Part shown: positions 50,525-59,231 of the stretch, one piece after another
Layout: every line of letters starts with the position of its first letter
Numbering within the stretch: position 1 is the stretch's first letter
Origin: Vasconcelosia minhoensis LEGE 07310
Lineage (GTDB): Bacteria > Cyanobacteriota > Cyanobacteriia > Phormidesmidales > Phormidesmidaceae
Assembly (NCBI RefSeq): GCF_015207255.1
Contig: NZ_JADEXG010000017.1
Location: 20,017-84,016 of the forward strand
Reading direction: 5' to 3'
DNA length: 64,000 bases
Made by a program: the position numbers and the translations under genes
Notes under the pieces: model-generated
Told to the model about the DNA's origin: nothing
Database searches by the model: none
The model's input: only the letters and a program-made list of their open reading frames with translations

Positions 50525-51068
50525 ACCGGCGCTCGTAGAACTGGAGCCTGCCTAGGCCCAATCGCTGACCCGGCCCAGAAACGCCCGGCGGCAGAGCCGT
50601 AATGTCGTAGAGGTAAGTGCCCGCGTCAGGGTTATGGCGGGCTCGCAGGACGACGGTAATCCGCTGACCCGGCTCAATCGGTGGGTCAAAGGTCAGCACC
50701 ATGGTTTTGTCGCCACGGTCGTCATCGACGTCTACCAGGGGCAGGGGAGAAACGGCCCGCTCGCCCAGGTTGACCACGGCGCTGGTGCGGCTTTCGCTGA
50801 AGCGAGGATAGCCAAACCCCTCGACCTGGGTAAATATCATCTGTGCAATCGGCTGCTCAGCCGTCGCCGGAATTTCAAAACGAAACCGATAGTCGGCTGG
50901 CCGGTCTTCGGTCGTATTGGTCGTATAGACCTCTAGCAGCTGCGGCGGCTGGCCAAAGTAATTTTCAGTCGGCGGCAGATCTGCTACCGCTTTAGGAGCC
51001 TGAGAAAACAGGGTGAGAAACGCGATCGCGCCCGTCCCCAATAACCAGCTGTAACGCCTATTAGCCAT
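50481..51068 (-). CDS. DUF2808-family exported protein
   Basis: A 195-residue exported protein of the DUF2808 family, common in cyanobacteria. The signal peptide is MANRRYSWLLGTGAIAFLTL (cleavage near AVA). Family blocks: FRFEIPATAEQPIAQMIF, LTFDPPIEPGQRITVVLRA and NPDAGTYLYDITALPPG. A compact beta-rich domain, likely periplasmic or envelope-associated; the function is unknown. Its 3' end overlaps the ABC-class ATPase gene by 44 bases on the opposite strand. Confidence 0.85.
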   Translation of the reverse strand: MANRRYSWLLGTGAIAFLTLFSQAPKAVADLPPTENYFGQPPQLLEVYTTNTTEDRPADYRFRFEIPATAEQPIAQMIFTQVEGFGYPRFSESRTSAVVNLGERAVSPLPLVDVDDDRGDKTMVLTFDPPIEPGQRITVVLRARHNPDAGTYLYDITALPPGVSGPGQRLGLGRLQFYERRFTNRWVLPARFSAD

Positions 51069-51375
51069 TGCTCCTCACTCTTAAGCTCAGTAACTTTACT
51101 TAAGCTATTAGAACAAATATATCGTGAAGAACTAGGGAATGCGGCGCGATCGCGAAATCATCCGCCGTTCAAAACAAATGCAGTATCAGAAACTTTGAGC
51201 ATTCTTTAAATGGACAGTTTGCTGGCTCAAATGTCAGCTGTCTAGCATGAATAGCTTCTTTATGTTTATCTGGAAATTGATAGAATTTACTGACCTCTAG
51301 AAAGTATGCAGGGGATATACCGACTTCCACATGACAATTAATACAGTATGTCAAAGCAAAGTAGGGTAAGAGGAC
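51069..51375. other. intergenic region without recognised features
   Basis: A 307-base gap between the DUF2808 gene (-) and a small gene (+). It has a HIP1 palindrome near 51149 and an AT-rich second half, where the promoter of the small gene would lie. The 72-codon minus-strand frame at 51169-51387 has no recognisable product. Confidence 0.35.
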
Positions 51376-51606
51376 ATGAATGCTCACAAAGTTGCAGCGA
51401 CGTTAACTGAAGATGGAAAACTTCTGCTCACAGGGTTGCCCTTCCAGGCTGGCGATACGATAGAAATTATTCTCCTAGAACAGCCTAAAGAACGGAATTC
51501 ATCCCAGGCTAATCTTGCTCAACTAGAACATCCATTGCAAGGTACAGTCCTCCGCTACGAGGATCCGTTTGAACCGGCTATGCCTGTCGAAGAGTGGGAA
51601 ATATAG
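51376..51606 (+). CDS. small hypothetical protein, antitoxin-like
   Basis: A 76-residue protein starting MNAHKVAATLTEDGKLLLTG and continuing LPFQAGDTIEIILLEQPKER, a beta-rich SpoVT/AbrB-like beginning, and ending in EPAMPVEEWEI. Such short proteins occur often in cyanobacteria and sometimes beside PIN toxins; none is next to this one. Likely an orphan antitoxin or a stand-alone regulator. Low GC content compared with the neighbours suggests acquisition. Confidence 0.55.
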   Translation: MNAHKVAATLTEDGKLLLTGLPFQAGDTIEIILLEQPKERNSSQANLAQLEHPLQGTVLRYEDPFEPAMPVEEWEI

Positions 51607-51700
51607 TAGTCCACTAGAGATTACAAAGACCTAAAAGCTACCCCAGAATCGGCTTGCCCCTCCATAATATGAGGGAACCCTATCGTCCGCCCATCCACCC

Positions 51701-51973
51701 ATGGAAGCTTTTACGCCCCTGCCGCCGCATTGGACTGAAAAGGCCGTCCACGCCCATCAGTTTTGCTGCCCCGCCTGTGGTGCCTCTAACAACGAATCCC
51801 AGGCCGTTTGGGTCAACCGGCGGGCTCCTGTCTATACCCATAACCACAAGCGCAAATGGCAGGAATTCTATCACTGTCAGTGCGATGCGGTTTGGTGGGC
51901 CTGGAGCACCGACCGACCGCCTTCAGACCTGATGCGGGACTCGGAAGCCAGCGAAGAGCCCTGGAATCTATAG
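51701..51973 (+). CDS. small zinc-ribbon-like protein
   Basis: A 90-residue protein. It has a likely zinc-binding pair of Cys motifs: FCCPACGASNNESQAVW and a second in EFYHCQCDAVWWAW. Aromatic-rich and soluble. It ends exactly one base before the ribokinase start, so the two are surely co-transcribed. Similar small proteins are conserved in cyanobacteria; function unknown. Confidence 0.7.
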   Translation: MEAFTPLPPHWTEKAVHAHQFCCPACGASNNESQAVWVNRRAPVYTHNHKRKWQEFYHCQCDAVWWAWSTDRPPSDLMRDSEASEEPWNL

Positions 51974-52894
51974 ATGAGCATTGTCGTCTTCGGCAGCCTG
52001 AACATGGACCTGGTGACCCAGACGGCGCGGCTGCCGCAGCCGGGCGAGACCGTGCTGGGACAGAATTTTACCACCGTACCGGGCGGCAAAGGGGCAAATC
52101 AGGCCGTAGCGGCGGCTCGGCTGGGCGCAGAGGTCGTGATGGTGGGGCGCGTAGGGAACGATGGCTTTGGCGAAGCCCTGCGGCAGAGTCTGGGAGCGGC
52201 AGGGATTGAGACAGCCGAGATCGCAACCGACCCCGATCATCGTACAGGTACAGCCGCGATCGCGGTCGAGCAGTCCGGCGAAAACCAGATTATCGTCGTC
52301 CCCGGCGCGAATGGGGCGGTAGATCAGACCGACGTAGAACGGCTAACACCCTACCTGAAAACGGCTCAGGTGCTGCTGCTCCAGTTTGAGATTCCGCAGC
52401 GAGCGGTGCAAAAGGCCGCCGCAATTGCCCAGCAGTATAATCTACAGGTAATCGTAGACCCGGCCCCCGCCGTAGACCAGCTGCCTGATCGCTTTTATCC
52501 CCATATTCACCTGCTGACGCCCAATCAAAGCGAGGCGTCGCGGCTGGTGGGGTTTGAGGTAAAAGACCCAGAAACCGCTGCTGCCGCAGCAAAAGCGCTA
52601 CGGCAGCGGGGTGTAAACATGGTAATTGTGAAGCTAGGCGCTCAGGGAATTGTCTGCGACGGGCCAGACGGCCGCTTCAGGCAGCCGGCCTTTGCCGTTG
52701 ATGTCGTCGATACCGTCGCAGCGGGAGATGCCTTGAACGGGGGATTGGCGGTAGCGCTGGCCGAAGGTCAGCCGGTCCAGTCCGCAGTTACCTGGGCGAG
52801 GGCAGTAGCCGCGCTGGCCGTGACTCGCAGCGGGGCTCAGGCAGCAATGCCGACGCGATCGCAGGTCGAAGCGTTTCTTCGGGATGCCGACTAA
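51974..52894 (+). CDS. rbsK: ribokinase
   Basis: PfkB-family sugar kinase, 306 residues. N-terminal [19 protein letters not shown] and [18 protein letters not shown] are the family's first signature. The catalytic-Asp signature is [18 protein letters not shown] (near 250). [20 protein letters not shown] is typical of ribokinases rather than adenosine or fructokinases. It directly follows the zinc-ribbon gene. Its stop overlaps the convergent pentapeptide gene by 4 bases. Confidence 0.93.
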   Translation: MSIVVFGSLNMDLVTQTARLPQPGETVLGQNFTTVPGGKGANQAVAAARLGAEVVMVGRVGNDGFGEALRQSLGAAGIETAEIATDPDHRTGTAAIAVEQSGENQIIVVPGANGAVDQTDVERLTPYLKTAQVLLLQFEIPQRAVQKAAAIAQQYNLQVIVDPAPAVDQLPDRFYPHIHLLTPNQSEASRLVGFEVKDPETAAAAAKALRQRGVNMVIVKLGAQGIVCDGPDGRFRQPAFAVDVVDTVAAGDALNGGLAVALAEGQPVQSAVTWARAVAALAVTRSGAQAAMPTRSQVEAFLRDAD

Positions 52895-53322
52895 TTGCCG
52901 CCGACGCTGATCGGCGTGCCGAGCACCTGTGCACCCGACAGATTGACGTTTTCGAAAGATGCCCCGGCAACGTTAGTGTAGTGCAGGGTCGCTTCGGTCA
53001 GGTTAGCGTTGTCTGCCTGAGCGCCGTCTAGCACTGCGTTGGTTAAGAAAGCTCGAGTCAGATTAGCATCGGTGAGATTGGCCCCGGAGAGGTCAGCCCC
53101 TTCTAAATTTGCATCGGTTAAGTTGGCGTTTTGCAGATTGGCATCGCGCAGATCGGCACCAATCAGGTGAGCAACGCTCAGGTCAGCGCCCGATAGGTCA
53201 CAAGCCTGACAGGCTCCCGTCACTAAAAGCTGGCGAACCTGGGCCGGGTCGGCGGCCTGGGCGGAAGTTACGACGAGTAATGGTAGCGTAAGTGTCAAGG
53301 CAGATAAAGCGTGTAATTTCAT
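52891..53322 (-). CDS. exported pentapeptide-repeat protein
   Basis: A 143-residue protein with a signal peptide ([20 protein letters not shown], cleavage after AQA). It carries about 16 pentapeptide repeats of the A(D/N)Lxx type ([20 protein letters not shown] and so on), which form a right-handed beta-helix. A Cys pair (CQACDL) precedes the repeats. Many such proteins exist in cyanobacteria, mostly in the thylakoid lumen or periplasm, without a known role. Confidence 0.9.
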   Translation of the reverse strand: MKLHALSALTLTLPLLVVTSAQAADPAQVRQLLVTGACQACDLSGADLSVAHLIGADLRDANLQNANLTDANLEGADLSGANLTDANLTRAFLTNAVLDGAQADNANLTEATLHYTNVAGASFENVNLSGAQVLGTPISVGGN

Positions 53323-53546
53323 CTTTCCCCTCCTAATAACTATTTGAAAACCTTTCGGAAAGGGCTACCCTTCAATAGTAGAAAATGTTTTCTACAGCTG
53401 CCTCCTCCAAGAGACCTAAACCAAATTCGAGAGAAACGTTTAGCCTTTCAATCTAATTTTGTCCTATTTAACAAGAAATTAGGGTAGGGTTAGCAACACC
53501 TTCATTGAATCGCTGTAATTTGTAGATACATTTGCCGCCTGGCTTT

Positions 53547-54488
53547 ATGAGTCTCGATATTCTAATTTTGACGATTTACTTTTTGATCGTCCTATACGTG
53601 CTTTATCAGATGGCCCTGTCGCTGGAGCGGCTGCTAGAGGACCAGGTCTCGATCAACCTGGATCATGAGCAGCTGGCAGCGCGATTGCGCAATCAGCTGG
53701 CTGTTCAGACCCGCGCCAGCTATATCAATGCTGAGGTGAAGCCGCTGCCGGTCATGCCAGATAGCCCAAAACAAAAGGCCCCCAGAATTTCATCCCTTTC
53801 TCTTACGTTTGAACCGCCGACGGAAGAGAGCCGGGTCAAACGCCAAGATGCGATAGCAGCGCCCGCAGAATCGGGCGCTGCTCCCACAGAGTCTGACAGC
53901 TACTTTGCCGAGCGAATTACCCTGCGCGTATTGCCAATGGGAAAACGCTCCCTGGAGCCGCCCATCCCGTTTCTTACTGTCGAAGTCGTCAATACAACCC
54001 CTGACATACAGCTCTATATCGACTGGGATCGAAGCTCAATCGCGGTCCTGTCCTTTCAGGCTGAGCGCGTCATTCGGCTGCTTCCAGGAATGGACTTCGA
54101 CCTCTTTCACCCCCAGGTGATGAGCGTGCTTAACCCTCAGCAGTCGCTGAAGGCAAACGTCGCCAACGAACCTAGCTTCGTCCGCAATGCGGAGAGCCAG
54201 CGGGTTGAACCGGGTAAGCCTCTAGTAGATATTCAGAAAACGGTAGGGCTTTTGCAGGTGACGAGTCAGCCTAACAGTCAACGCCAACCGCTGTCACTAT
54301 ATACGCTGAAGCTGCTGATTGGGGTCAAGCGGCTGACCGAGCCCGACAGCCAAATGGTTACTATGCTCGCGCCCTTTCACTTTACCCTAGAGCTGCTGCC
54401 CGAGCAGGTGGCGCTACCGCCGCTGCGCTGGCTGCTCAACCTGCCGCGACAACGGCAGCAGCGGCTGCAGGCCGTCACTCGCCGATAA
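53547..54488 (+). CDS. membrane-anchored hypothetical protein
   Basis: A 313-residue protein (start MSLDILILTIYFLIVLYVLY; the frame extends to 53532). One N-terminal transmembrane helix (residues 3-24) is followed by a charged linker and a C-terminal beta-rich region (about 120-300). That region contains TVEVVNTTPDIQLYIDWDRS and LYTLKLLIGVKRLTEPDS. No family recognised. It ends 53 bases before the rnpB fragment. Confidence 0.6.
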   Translation: MSLDILILTIYFLIVLYVLYQMALSLERLLEDQVSINLDHEQLAARLRNQLAVQTRASYINAEVKPLPVMPDSPKQKAPRISSLSLTFEPPTEESRVKRQDAIAAPAESGAAPTESDSYFAERITLRVLPMGKRSLEPPIPFLTVEVVNTTPDIQLYIDWDRSSIAVLSFQAERVIRLLPGMDFDLFHPQVMSVLNPQQSLKANVANEPSFVRNAESQRVEPGKPLVDIQKTVGLLQVTSQPNSQRQPLSLYTLKLLIGVKRLTEPDSQMVTMLAPFHFTLELLPEQVALPPLRWLLNLPRQRQQRLQAVTRR

Positions 54489-54540
54489 CCCGACCGGAGG
54501 CCAGCTACCATTCGACAAACCCGGCCCAGAACGGACTAGA

Positions 54541-54690
54541 CTAGCTGAGGAAAGAGTTGGCGCAGCGGTTGCGGGCCAGGTTACCCTGGCCTGAGGAAAG
54601 TCCGGGCTCCCGAAAGACCAGACCTGCTGGGTAACGCCCAGTGCGGGTGACCGTGAGGAGAGTGCCACAGAAACATACCGCCGATGGCGG
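54541..54690 (+). ncRNA. rnpB: RNase P RNA (rnpB), 5' portion only
   Basis: The catalytic RNA of RNase P, which matures tRNA 5' ends. The 5' half matches cyanobacterial type A rnpB almost base for base: the P3 stem GCGGGCCAGG / CCTGGCCTG, then GAGGAAAGTCCGGGCTCC (CR-I), AAAGACCAGAC, CTGGGTAACGCCCAGTGCGG, GTGACCGTGAGGAGAGTGCC and ACAGAAACATACCGCC. After CGCCGATGGC (54686) the match stops at the start of helix P12. The expected P12/P11 3' strand, CR-IV and CR-V are not present here. The sequence instead runs into an antisense MFS pseudogene. The gene is therefore a fragment in this window. Confidence 0.9.
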
Positions 54691-55003
54691 CGGGGCGCGA
54701 TCGCAGTGGCAATCAGCGAAACGGCGAGAAGGGACATCTGGCGAGCCGCAAACACCCGTCCCTGCACCTCCAGGGCCACCTTCGCTAACCAGATGGCGGT
54801 ACTGGAACGGCCTTTCAAGGGAAAGTTTAGGGACGAACAAAATTGAGCAGGAATCCAAACCAATAGCATCTGCCCCAAACCAAAGATGGTTTTGCTGATC
54901 CCCGCCCCCACCGTGCCCAGTAACACCCCATGAGTCCGACGCTGGAAGTCTCCCCAGGTGTGGAAACGAGTTGACCGAGCCAGACGATAATGAAAGTACG
55001 CAT
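54690..55003 (-). pseudogene. degenerate MFS transporter joined to rnpB
   Basis: A rearranged MFS gene remnant. It starts at 55003 with MRTFIIVWLGQLVST, almost the same start as the intact MFS gene at 56152-57420 (MRTFIIIWAGQLASTIG). It jumps directly to that protein's late region: TWGDFQRRTHGVLLGTVGAG, then ISKTIFGLGQMLLVWIPAQF, CSSLNFPLKG and VQGRVFAARQMSLLAVSLIA. The middle ~240 residues are deleted and a frameshift separates the two parts. The reading continues into the antisense of rnpB, so the product is not functional. The join lies at or near a HIP1 palindrome (54697-54704). Confidence 0.8.
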
Positions 55004-55055
55004 GAAGCAATGGATTAGCGGTAAAATAGAAAAATGTCCTAAAATCATCAATTTC

Positions 55056-55109
55056 ATGAGTCTTACTTTGCAATTAAATCCAGAGATGGAAAGGCTTTTT
55101 ATTCATTAA
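55056..55109 (+). pseudogene. truncated antitoxin-like fragment
   Basis: A short frame reading MSLTLQLNPEMERLFIH then stop. The start resembles small antitoxins that begin MSLTLQLSPE and continue for 40-70 residues; here it stops after 17. No partner toxin is present. A remnant rather than a gene. Confidence 0.3.
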
Positions 55110-55200
55110 GCTAAGGCAAACGGTATGACCTTGCTTATTTAGAGCTTCTTATTAAAAAAACGACCTAGTAGCAACAATCAGAATTCATCCCTAAAAACTT

Positions 55201-55764
55201 ATGAATAAAATTATCAGCCCGATCCGATGGACAATCCACGACTTAGACGCACTTCCAGAAAATGAAGGAATCCGTCGTGAAATTATTGACGGAGAATTAT
55301 TTGTGACTCGTGCGCCCCATTGGAAACATCAGGATATCATTGCAAACATTATTACAGAACTAAAGATTTGGTCGAAAAATCATTCTGGGAAAGCATTTTC
55401 TTCCCCCGGTATTATCCGCTCAGAAGAAGATAACGTGATTCCTGATCTCGTTTGGGTGAGCAATGAGCGATTAACAGGAATTGCAGACGAAGCAGGACAT
55501 TTTACAGGCTTCCCTGAACTGGTGGTAGAGGTACTTTCTGCCGGAGAACGTAATATTTATCGTGATAAGCAGGCAAAGTTAAAACTCTATTCGCAAGGGG
55601 AAGCACAAGAGTATTGGATCGTTGACCGATTTAGCAAACAATTAGAAGTTTATCGCCAACAAAAGGGAAAATTGGTATTAGTGGAAATCTTAACTGAAGC
55701 TGACAGCTTAACCTCCCCTTTATTTGCCAATTTTTCTTTAACTATTTCCCAAATTTTTGCCTAA
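55201..55764 (+). CDS. Uma2-family endonuclease (DUF820)
   Basis: A 187-residue protein of the Uma2/DUF820 PD-(D/E)XK-like family, abundant in cyanobacteria. It has IRREIIDGELFVTRAPHWKH near the N-terminus, the acidic core VIPDLVWVSNERL, FPELVVEVLSAGERN and the Lys/Asp region RDKQAKLKLYSQGEAQEYWI. Probably a nuclease associated with mobile or accessory DNA. The AT-rich codon usage contrasts with the core genes to the left. Confidence 0.88.
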   Translation: MNKIISPIRWTIHDLDALPENEGIRREIIDGELFVTRAPHWKHQDIIANIITELKIWSKNHSGKAFSSPGIIRSEEDNVIPDLVWVSNERLTGIADEAGHFTGFPELVVEVLSAGERNIYRDKQAKLKLYSQGEAQEYWIVDRFSKQLEVYRQQKGKLVLVEILTEADSLTSPLFANFSLTISQIFA

Positions 55765-55777
55765 TTTAAAATCGACA

Positions 55778-56119
55778 TTACCGGTGACTAAGGCAATGGC
55801 AGTTGCCCGACCTGAGCACCTGAATCCTTACGTTTTTAACTGCCTCTAGCTTTTGCCACAGGGGGTCTTTTTGAAATCTTGTAAACGCCTCCTGAGCGCC
55901 AGCACCCAACGCTACGAACATGTCATCGCCATCGAGCAAAACTAAGCGTTCGTGACTGACCAATTGGTTGGTAACATCTGGGATATTTCCCTTTTGTTGT
56001 ACGTCTGGTCTGGGAACTCCTACGTTTTTTAGGACACTGCCAGGGAAGGAGGAACTATCTCGAAATTCTAGTCTTCCATCAGCATAAAGGTTAACGACTG
56101 AAACCTTTGTTTTGTCCAA
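55778..56119 (-). pseudogene. 3' fragment of a siderophore-binding ABC protein gene
   Basis: Only the C-terminal part of a FecB-type iron-siderophore substrate-binding protein remains: KTKVSVVNLYADGRLEFRDS, then SVLKNVGVPRP and TRFQKDPLWQKLEAVKNVRI. The matching segments of the intact homologue at 59736-60713 are TEVSIVRVLQDGL and LKADPLWLKLNAVQQ. The first ~190 residues are missing; the fragment begins (upstream in frame) right beside the stop of the MFS gene, and the end is also eroded. It has no proper start codon. Confidence 0.8.
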
Positions 56120-56151
56120 GAGAGCGCATTGCCGCCTTGACAGCGTTACGA

Positions 56152-57420
56152 TCAGTATAGGTCTGGGAATTCACGCCACAGGGTAGACCAGAAGTATCCG
56201 GCAAGTCCCACAATCACCAGGCCAAGAGACGTCAACACATAGAGCAGGGCAATCCCCGCCCCTGGATCTGAGCCAAAAATGGCGGATAAAAATGGCCCCT
56301 TGGCTGGAGCGGTGACTAGCGGTTCGAAAACGGTTTCGGCCAGAGGGCCTGCGATCAGGGCCGCGATCGCGCTCACCCCTTGCAAAACCAGGGAATTAGC
56401 CGCAAACACCCGCCCCTGCTTCTCGGGAGTGATTGACTTCATCCACAGGGCGTTTTCAGAACTGCCCAGCAGCGGGAAATTGAGGGAGGAGCAAAATTGG
56501 GCCGGAATCCAAACGGCTGGGGAGCGGCCCAGACCAAATACGGTTTTGCTCAAGCCAGCACCGATGAAGCCTGCCAGCATCCCCGTAACCCGCCGCCTCG
56601 GGCCACCCCAGAAGCTGAGCAGAATCGCTCCGGTGACGCCGCCGATCCCTGCGGCTGAGGCGGTACTGGCTAAGATCTGAGCGCTACCGTTGGTACGAGC
56701 CAAAATCATTGGGTCGTAGATAGCTCCACCTAAATCATGGAAGAACCAGAACGCAGTCGTAATCAGCAGGAGCGATCGCAAGCTGGGCTGTCGCCAGACT
56801 TCTCGAAAGCCAAAGGTGAGTTTAGCCAACCGGGTCTCAATTTCGGTGGTAGGTTGGGGCGCAGGTTGAGGGATGCGAACCGAGAGTAGGGTGGCGATCG
56901 CCACCCCAAACGTCATTAGATCAATCAGCAAAATCCCCATCAGCCCAATTATTGGATAGAGGACTCCGGCCAGCGCTGGCCCAAAAATGGCTGAACCATA
57001 GTGAACGGCGGAATTCATGCTGTTGGCTCGTGTGAGCTGATGCAGCGGCACCATTGAAGAAATTGAGGTTTTGTAGGCCAAGCTTTGAATTTGCCCGAAG
57101 CCGCCATTGAGCATGGCTGCCCCATAGATATGCCAAATTTGTAGATTCTCGGTGAAAAACAGCAGCCCAATCCCCACCGTAGAGAGTGCGGCAACGGTAT
57201 CTCCCAGCATCATGAGTTGCTTACGACTGAAGCGGTCAACGATGAGACCGGCGACCAAAGTAATCGGGATACGGGGCAGCTGATAGAAAAATCCGACCAG
57301 TGCTAGGGCAGTAGCCGATCCAGTAACGTCCCAGGCCCAGAGCGTTAGGGCAAACCCGGTCATCTTGCTGCCAATGGTCGATGCCAGTTGGCCTGCCCAG
57401 ATTATGATGAAGGTACGCAT
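56152..57420 (-). CDS. MFS transporter (siderophore exporter-like)
   Basis: A 422-residue 12-helix major facilitator of the enterobactin-exporter (EntS) type. The start MRTFIIIWAGQLASTIGSKM is characteristic. Loop 2-3 motif: GLIVDRFSRKQLMMLGDTVA. Other blocks are LNGGFGQIQSLAYKTSISSM and VWIPAQFCSSLNFPLLGSSE. It probably exports a siderophore or a drug. It is surrounded by siderophore-uptake genes and remnants, which supports the iron link. Confidence 0.85.
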   Translation of the reverse strand: MRTFIIIWAGQLASTIGSKMTGFALTLWAWDVTGSATALALVGFFYQLPRIPITLVAGLIVDRFSRKQLMMLGDTVAALSTVGIGLLFFTENLQIWHIYGAAMLNGGFGQIQSLAYKTSISSMVPLHQLTRANSMNSAVHYGSAIFGPALAGVLYPIIGLMGILLIDLMTFGVAIATLLSVRIPQPAPQPTTEIETRLAKLTFGFREVWRQPSLRSLLLITTAFWFFHDLGGAIYDPMILARTNGSAQILASTASAAGIGGVTGAILLSFWGGPRRRVTGMLAGFIGAGLSKTVFGLGRSPAVWIPAQFCSSLNFPLLGSSENALWMKSITPEKQGRVFAANSLVLQGVSAIAALIAGPLAETVFEPLVTAPAKGPFLSAIFGSDPGAGIALLYVLTSLGLVIVGLAGYFWSTLWREFPDLY

Positions 57421-57484
57421 AAAATTTACTGCCAGGTTGCTCCAAGGTACGTATAACGCGGTCTGCTTATCGGAGGTGACAGAA

Positions 57485-57997
57485 ATGACTCAAGAATTGC
57501 TCGACTTGAGGTTGAGTATTTTGGGAGGGCGATATGAAGACGCCTTAGAACTCGTGGATGAGCTAGAAGAGATGAGTAAGCAAGCCATCTTACGGAATAT
57601 TGAGTCATTTTTAATTCGGCTGATGGTGCATTTGATCAAAAATCAATTAGAGCAGCGATTAACCAATTCTTGGGTGGCTTCTATTTCTGACTCGATTTTG
57701 AGAATCCAAAAGTTGAATCTGAAGGCCAATAAGACATCTCACTATGTCAATGTCGATGAATGGTTGCCGTTATTAGAAGAATCGATTGAAGCGGCGATCG
57801 CGCCCGCTAGTATAGAGGTATTTGGTGGTCGATTGAACGCATTTCAACTCAGTAAACAGGTTGAACGAAATTCAGTGATTACTGTCGCTCAATCATTGCT
57901 GGAGTTGACCTATCAATATTCAGGTAAAGAGCTACCGGCTATCATTATTGCTCGTTTGGCGGAACTGCCAGGAGGGCAAGAATGGTATGAGGGTTAA
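57485..57997 (+). CDS. DUF29-family protein
   Basis: A 170-residue soluble protein beginning MTQELLDLRLSILGGRYEDA. It is all-helical, with the DUF29-type pattern SKQAILRNIESFLIRLMVHL then IKNQLEQRLTNSWVASISDS. The frame extends to 57365 but that would overlap the MFS start; the internal ATG at 57485 is correct. DUF29 proteins are widespread in cyanobacteria and their role is unknown. Divergent from the MFS gene by 64 bases. Confidence 0.75.
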   Translation: MTQELLDLRLSILGGRYEDALELVDELEEMSKQAILRNIESFLIRLMVHLIKNQLEQRLTNSWVASISDSILRIQKLNLKANKTSHYVNVDEWLPLLEESIEAAIAPASIEVFGGRLNAFQLSKQVERNSVITVAQSLLELTYQYSGKELPAIIIARLAELPGGQEWYEG

Positions 57998-58045
57998 ACT
58001 TTTCGTTTCACGGCATTTTGCTTGATCTTTATGAAACCTAGAAAG

Positions 58046-58504
58046 CTAATCTTGAGTCGCTTCTAAAATAGATCGGGGATGAACAATCGTAATGTTATCG
58101 ATATGCCTAAAATCATCTGGATTAAATGTTAATAAGTAAGTGATGGCGTGAGCCTTCATAACGGCAACCAATCGAGCATCATGGACACGTTTTCCTTTGA
58201 TTTGATAGGTCGTTACTAGATTTAGCCAGTAAGGAAATATTTGCGGAGTTTCTTCAAGCTGTGGAAACTGGTTGAGAATTTGCTCAATTTCAGCACGAGT
58301 TTGTTCAACACTCCAACCCAGACCGTTGACATCAACTGGACGGGTTGCGACAACCCAAAATTCGATAATATTTTGACTAGTAGTCCATAGCTGATGATCT
58401 TCTGCAAGGAGTTGTGCGACAGATGCGTCTGCTAAGGCTTGCCAAGGAGAGTTAGGATCGCTGCTTCTCAGCAGGATATTCGTATCTAGCAAATAGGCTG
58501 CCAT
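58046..58504 (-). CDS. PIN-domain toxin (VapC-like)
   Basis: A 152-residue PIN-fold ribonuclease. Acidic residues are in YLLDTNILLRSSDP (N-terminal Asp), IEFWVVATRPVDVNG (Glu) and KGKRVHDARLVAVMKAH (Asp). Its translational start overlaps the end of the antitoxin gene by one base, so they are one operon. The exact RNA target is unknown. Confidence 0.88.
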   Translation of the reverse strand: MAAYLLDTNILLRSSDPNSPWQALADASVAQLLAEDHQLWTTSQNIIEFWVVATRPVDVNGLGWSVEQTRAEIEQILNQFPQLEETPQIFPYWLNLVTTYQIKGKRVHDARLVAVMKAHAITYLLTFNPDDFRHIDNITIVHPRSILEATQD

Positions 58505-58770
58505 CAGTCGTAGATGTGTTCCCGTCGTAAGGCTTCATCAGGTAAATTGGGACCGTCCTGATGGCTTTGTACCCACTGGTGCCAACGTTCAGCCCTTTCT
58601 TGGGGGGTGGCAGTTGCCCAAAACGGCTGCTCTGAGGAAACGGGAGACAGAATCAAGCGATTTTCATTGCCTACCTCAACTCGGAAACGGGTATTGGGCT
58701 GAATGGCACGCAGAATTTCTTCGGGAATTTGTAGGGTGCCGGTTTCGCTGATTTCGACGATTACAGCCAT
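58504..58770 (-). CDS. AbrB-type antitoxin of the PIN toxin
   Basis: An 88-residue protein. The N-terminal SpoVT/AbrB swapped-hairpin is VIVEISETGTLQIPEEILRA, with a pattern that ends GNENRLILSP. The C-terminal part (PQERAERWHQWVQSHQDGP) binds the toxin in such pairs. First gene of the pair, as usual for antitoxins. The start lies at 58770. Confidence 0.85.
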   Translation of the reverse strand: MAVIVEISETGTLQIPEEILRAIQPNTRFRVEVGNENRLILSPVSSEQPFWATATPQERAERWHQWVQSHQDGPNLPDEALRREHIYD

Positions 58771-59015
58771 TTCAGTGACCTCTCAAGTCAAATGGGACAT
58801 TTGGGGATTCTACTCTGATCATTATCTCTCATTTCCTGATGGCAGGACTGGGAGAAACTTGGCAATACCGCTCGATTTAAGCACTTCAGGAAATTGCTTC
58901 CAGGGGACATCGCCATCATCTCATGACCCGTAAGATGGCTCTAGCTCGAAAGGGGAAGTTAAGTCATAAGTGGTCGTGCTAGCGTAGAAGAAAAATATAG
59001 GCTACCGAGGTTGAT

Positions 59016-59231
59016 ATGGCACAGGTTTCTAAGCTCGATCAGGTTTTAGAAAGCATTGAGATGCTACCGCTTGAGGATCAAGAGGTGCTGGTCGAGCTAA
59101 TGCAGCGGCGATTAGTGGAACGGCGACGGGAGGAAATTGCCAAGCACATTGCTCAAGCTCAAGCAGACTATGAGGCAGGTAAGGTATTCCGAGGTACGGT
59201 TGAAGATGCGATCGCCGAATTGAGAGCATGA
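59016..59231 (+). CDS. small antitoxin of a YafQ/RelE-like pair
   Basis: A 71-residue helical protein, MAQVSKLDQVLESIEMLPLE then LVELMQRRLVERRREEIAKH, of the type found upstream of RelE/YafQ-like toxins in cyanobacteria. Its TGA overlaps the toxin ATG by 4 bases. The toxin gene itself is broken (next entry), so this antitoxin may be an orphan in practice. Confidence 0.75.
   Translation: MAQVSKLDQVLESIEMLPLEDQEVLVELMQRRLVERRREEIAKHIAQAQADYEAGKVFRGTVEDAIAELRA

Noticed and set aside
51169..51387. 72-codon minus-strand frame overlapping the start of the 76-residue gene
   Set aside because: Amino-acid pattern is not protein-family-like and it conflicts with a better gene on the other strand.
54414..55073. 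219-codon minus-strand frame through rnpB
   Set aside because: It is antisense to a coding gene and to rnpB at one end and an MFS remnant at the other; not a single real protein.
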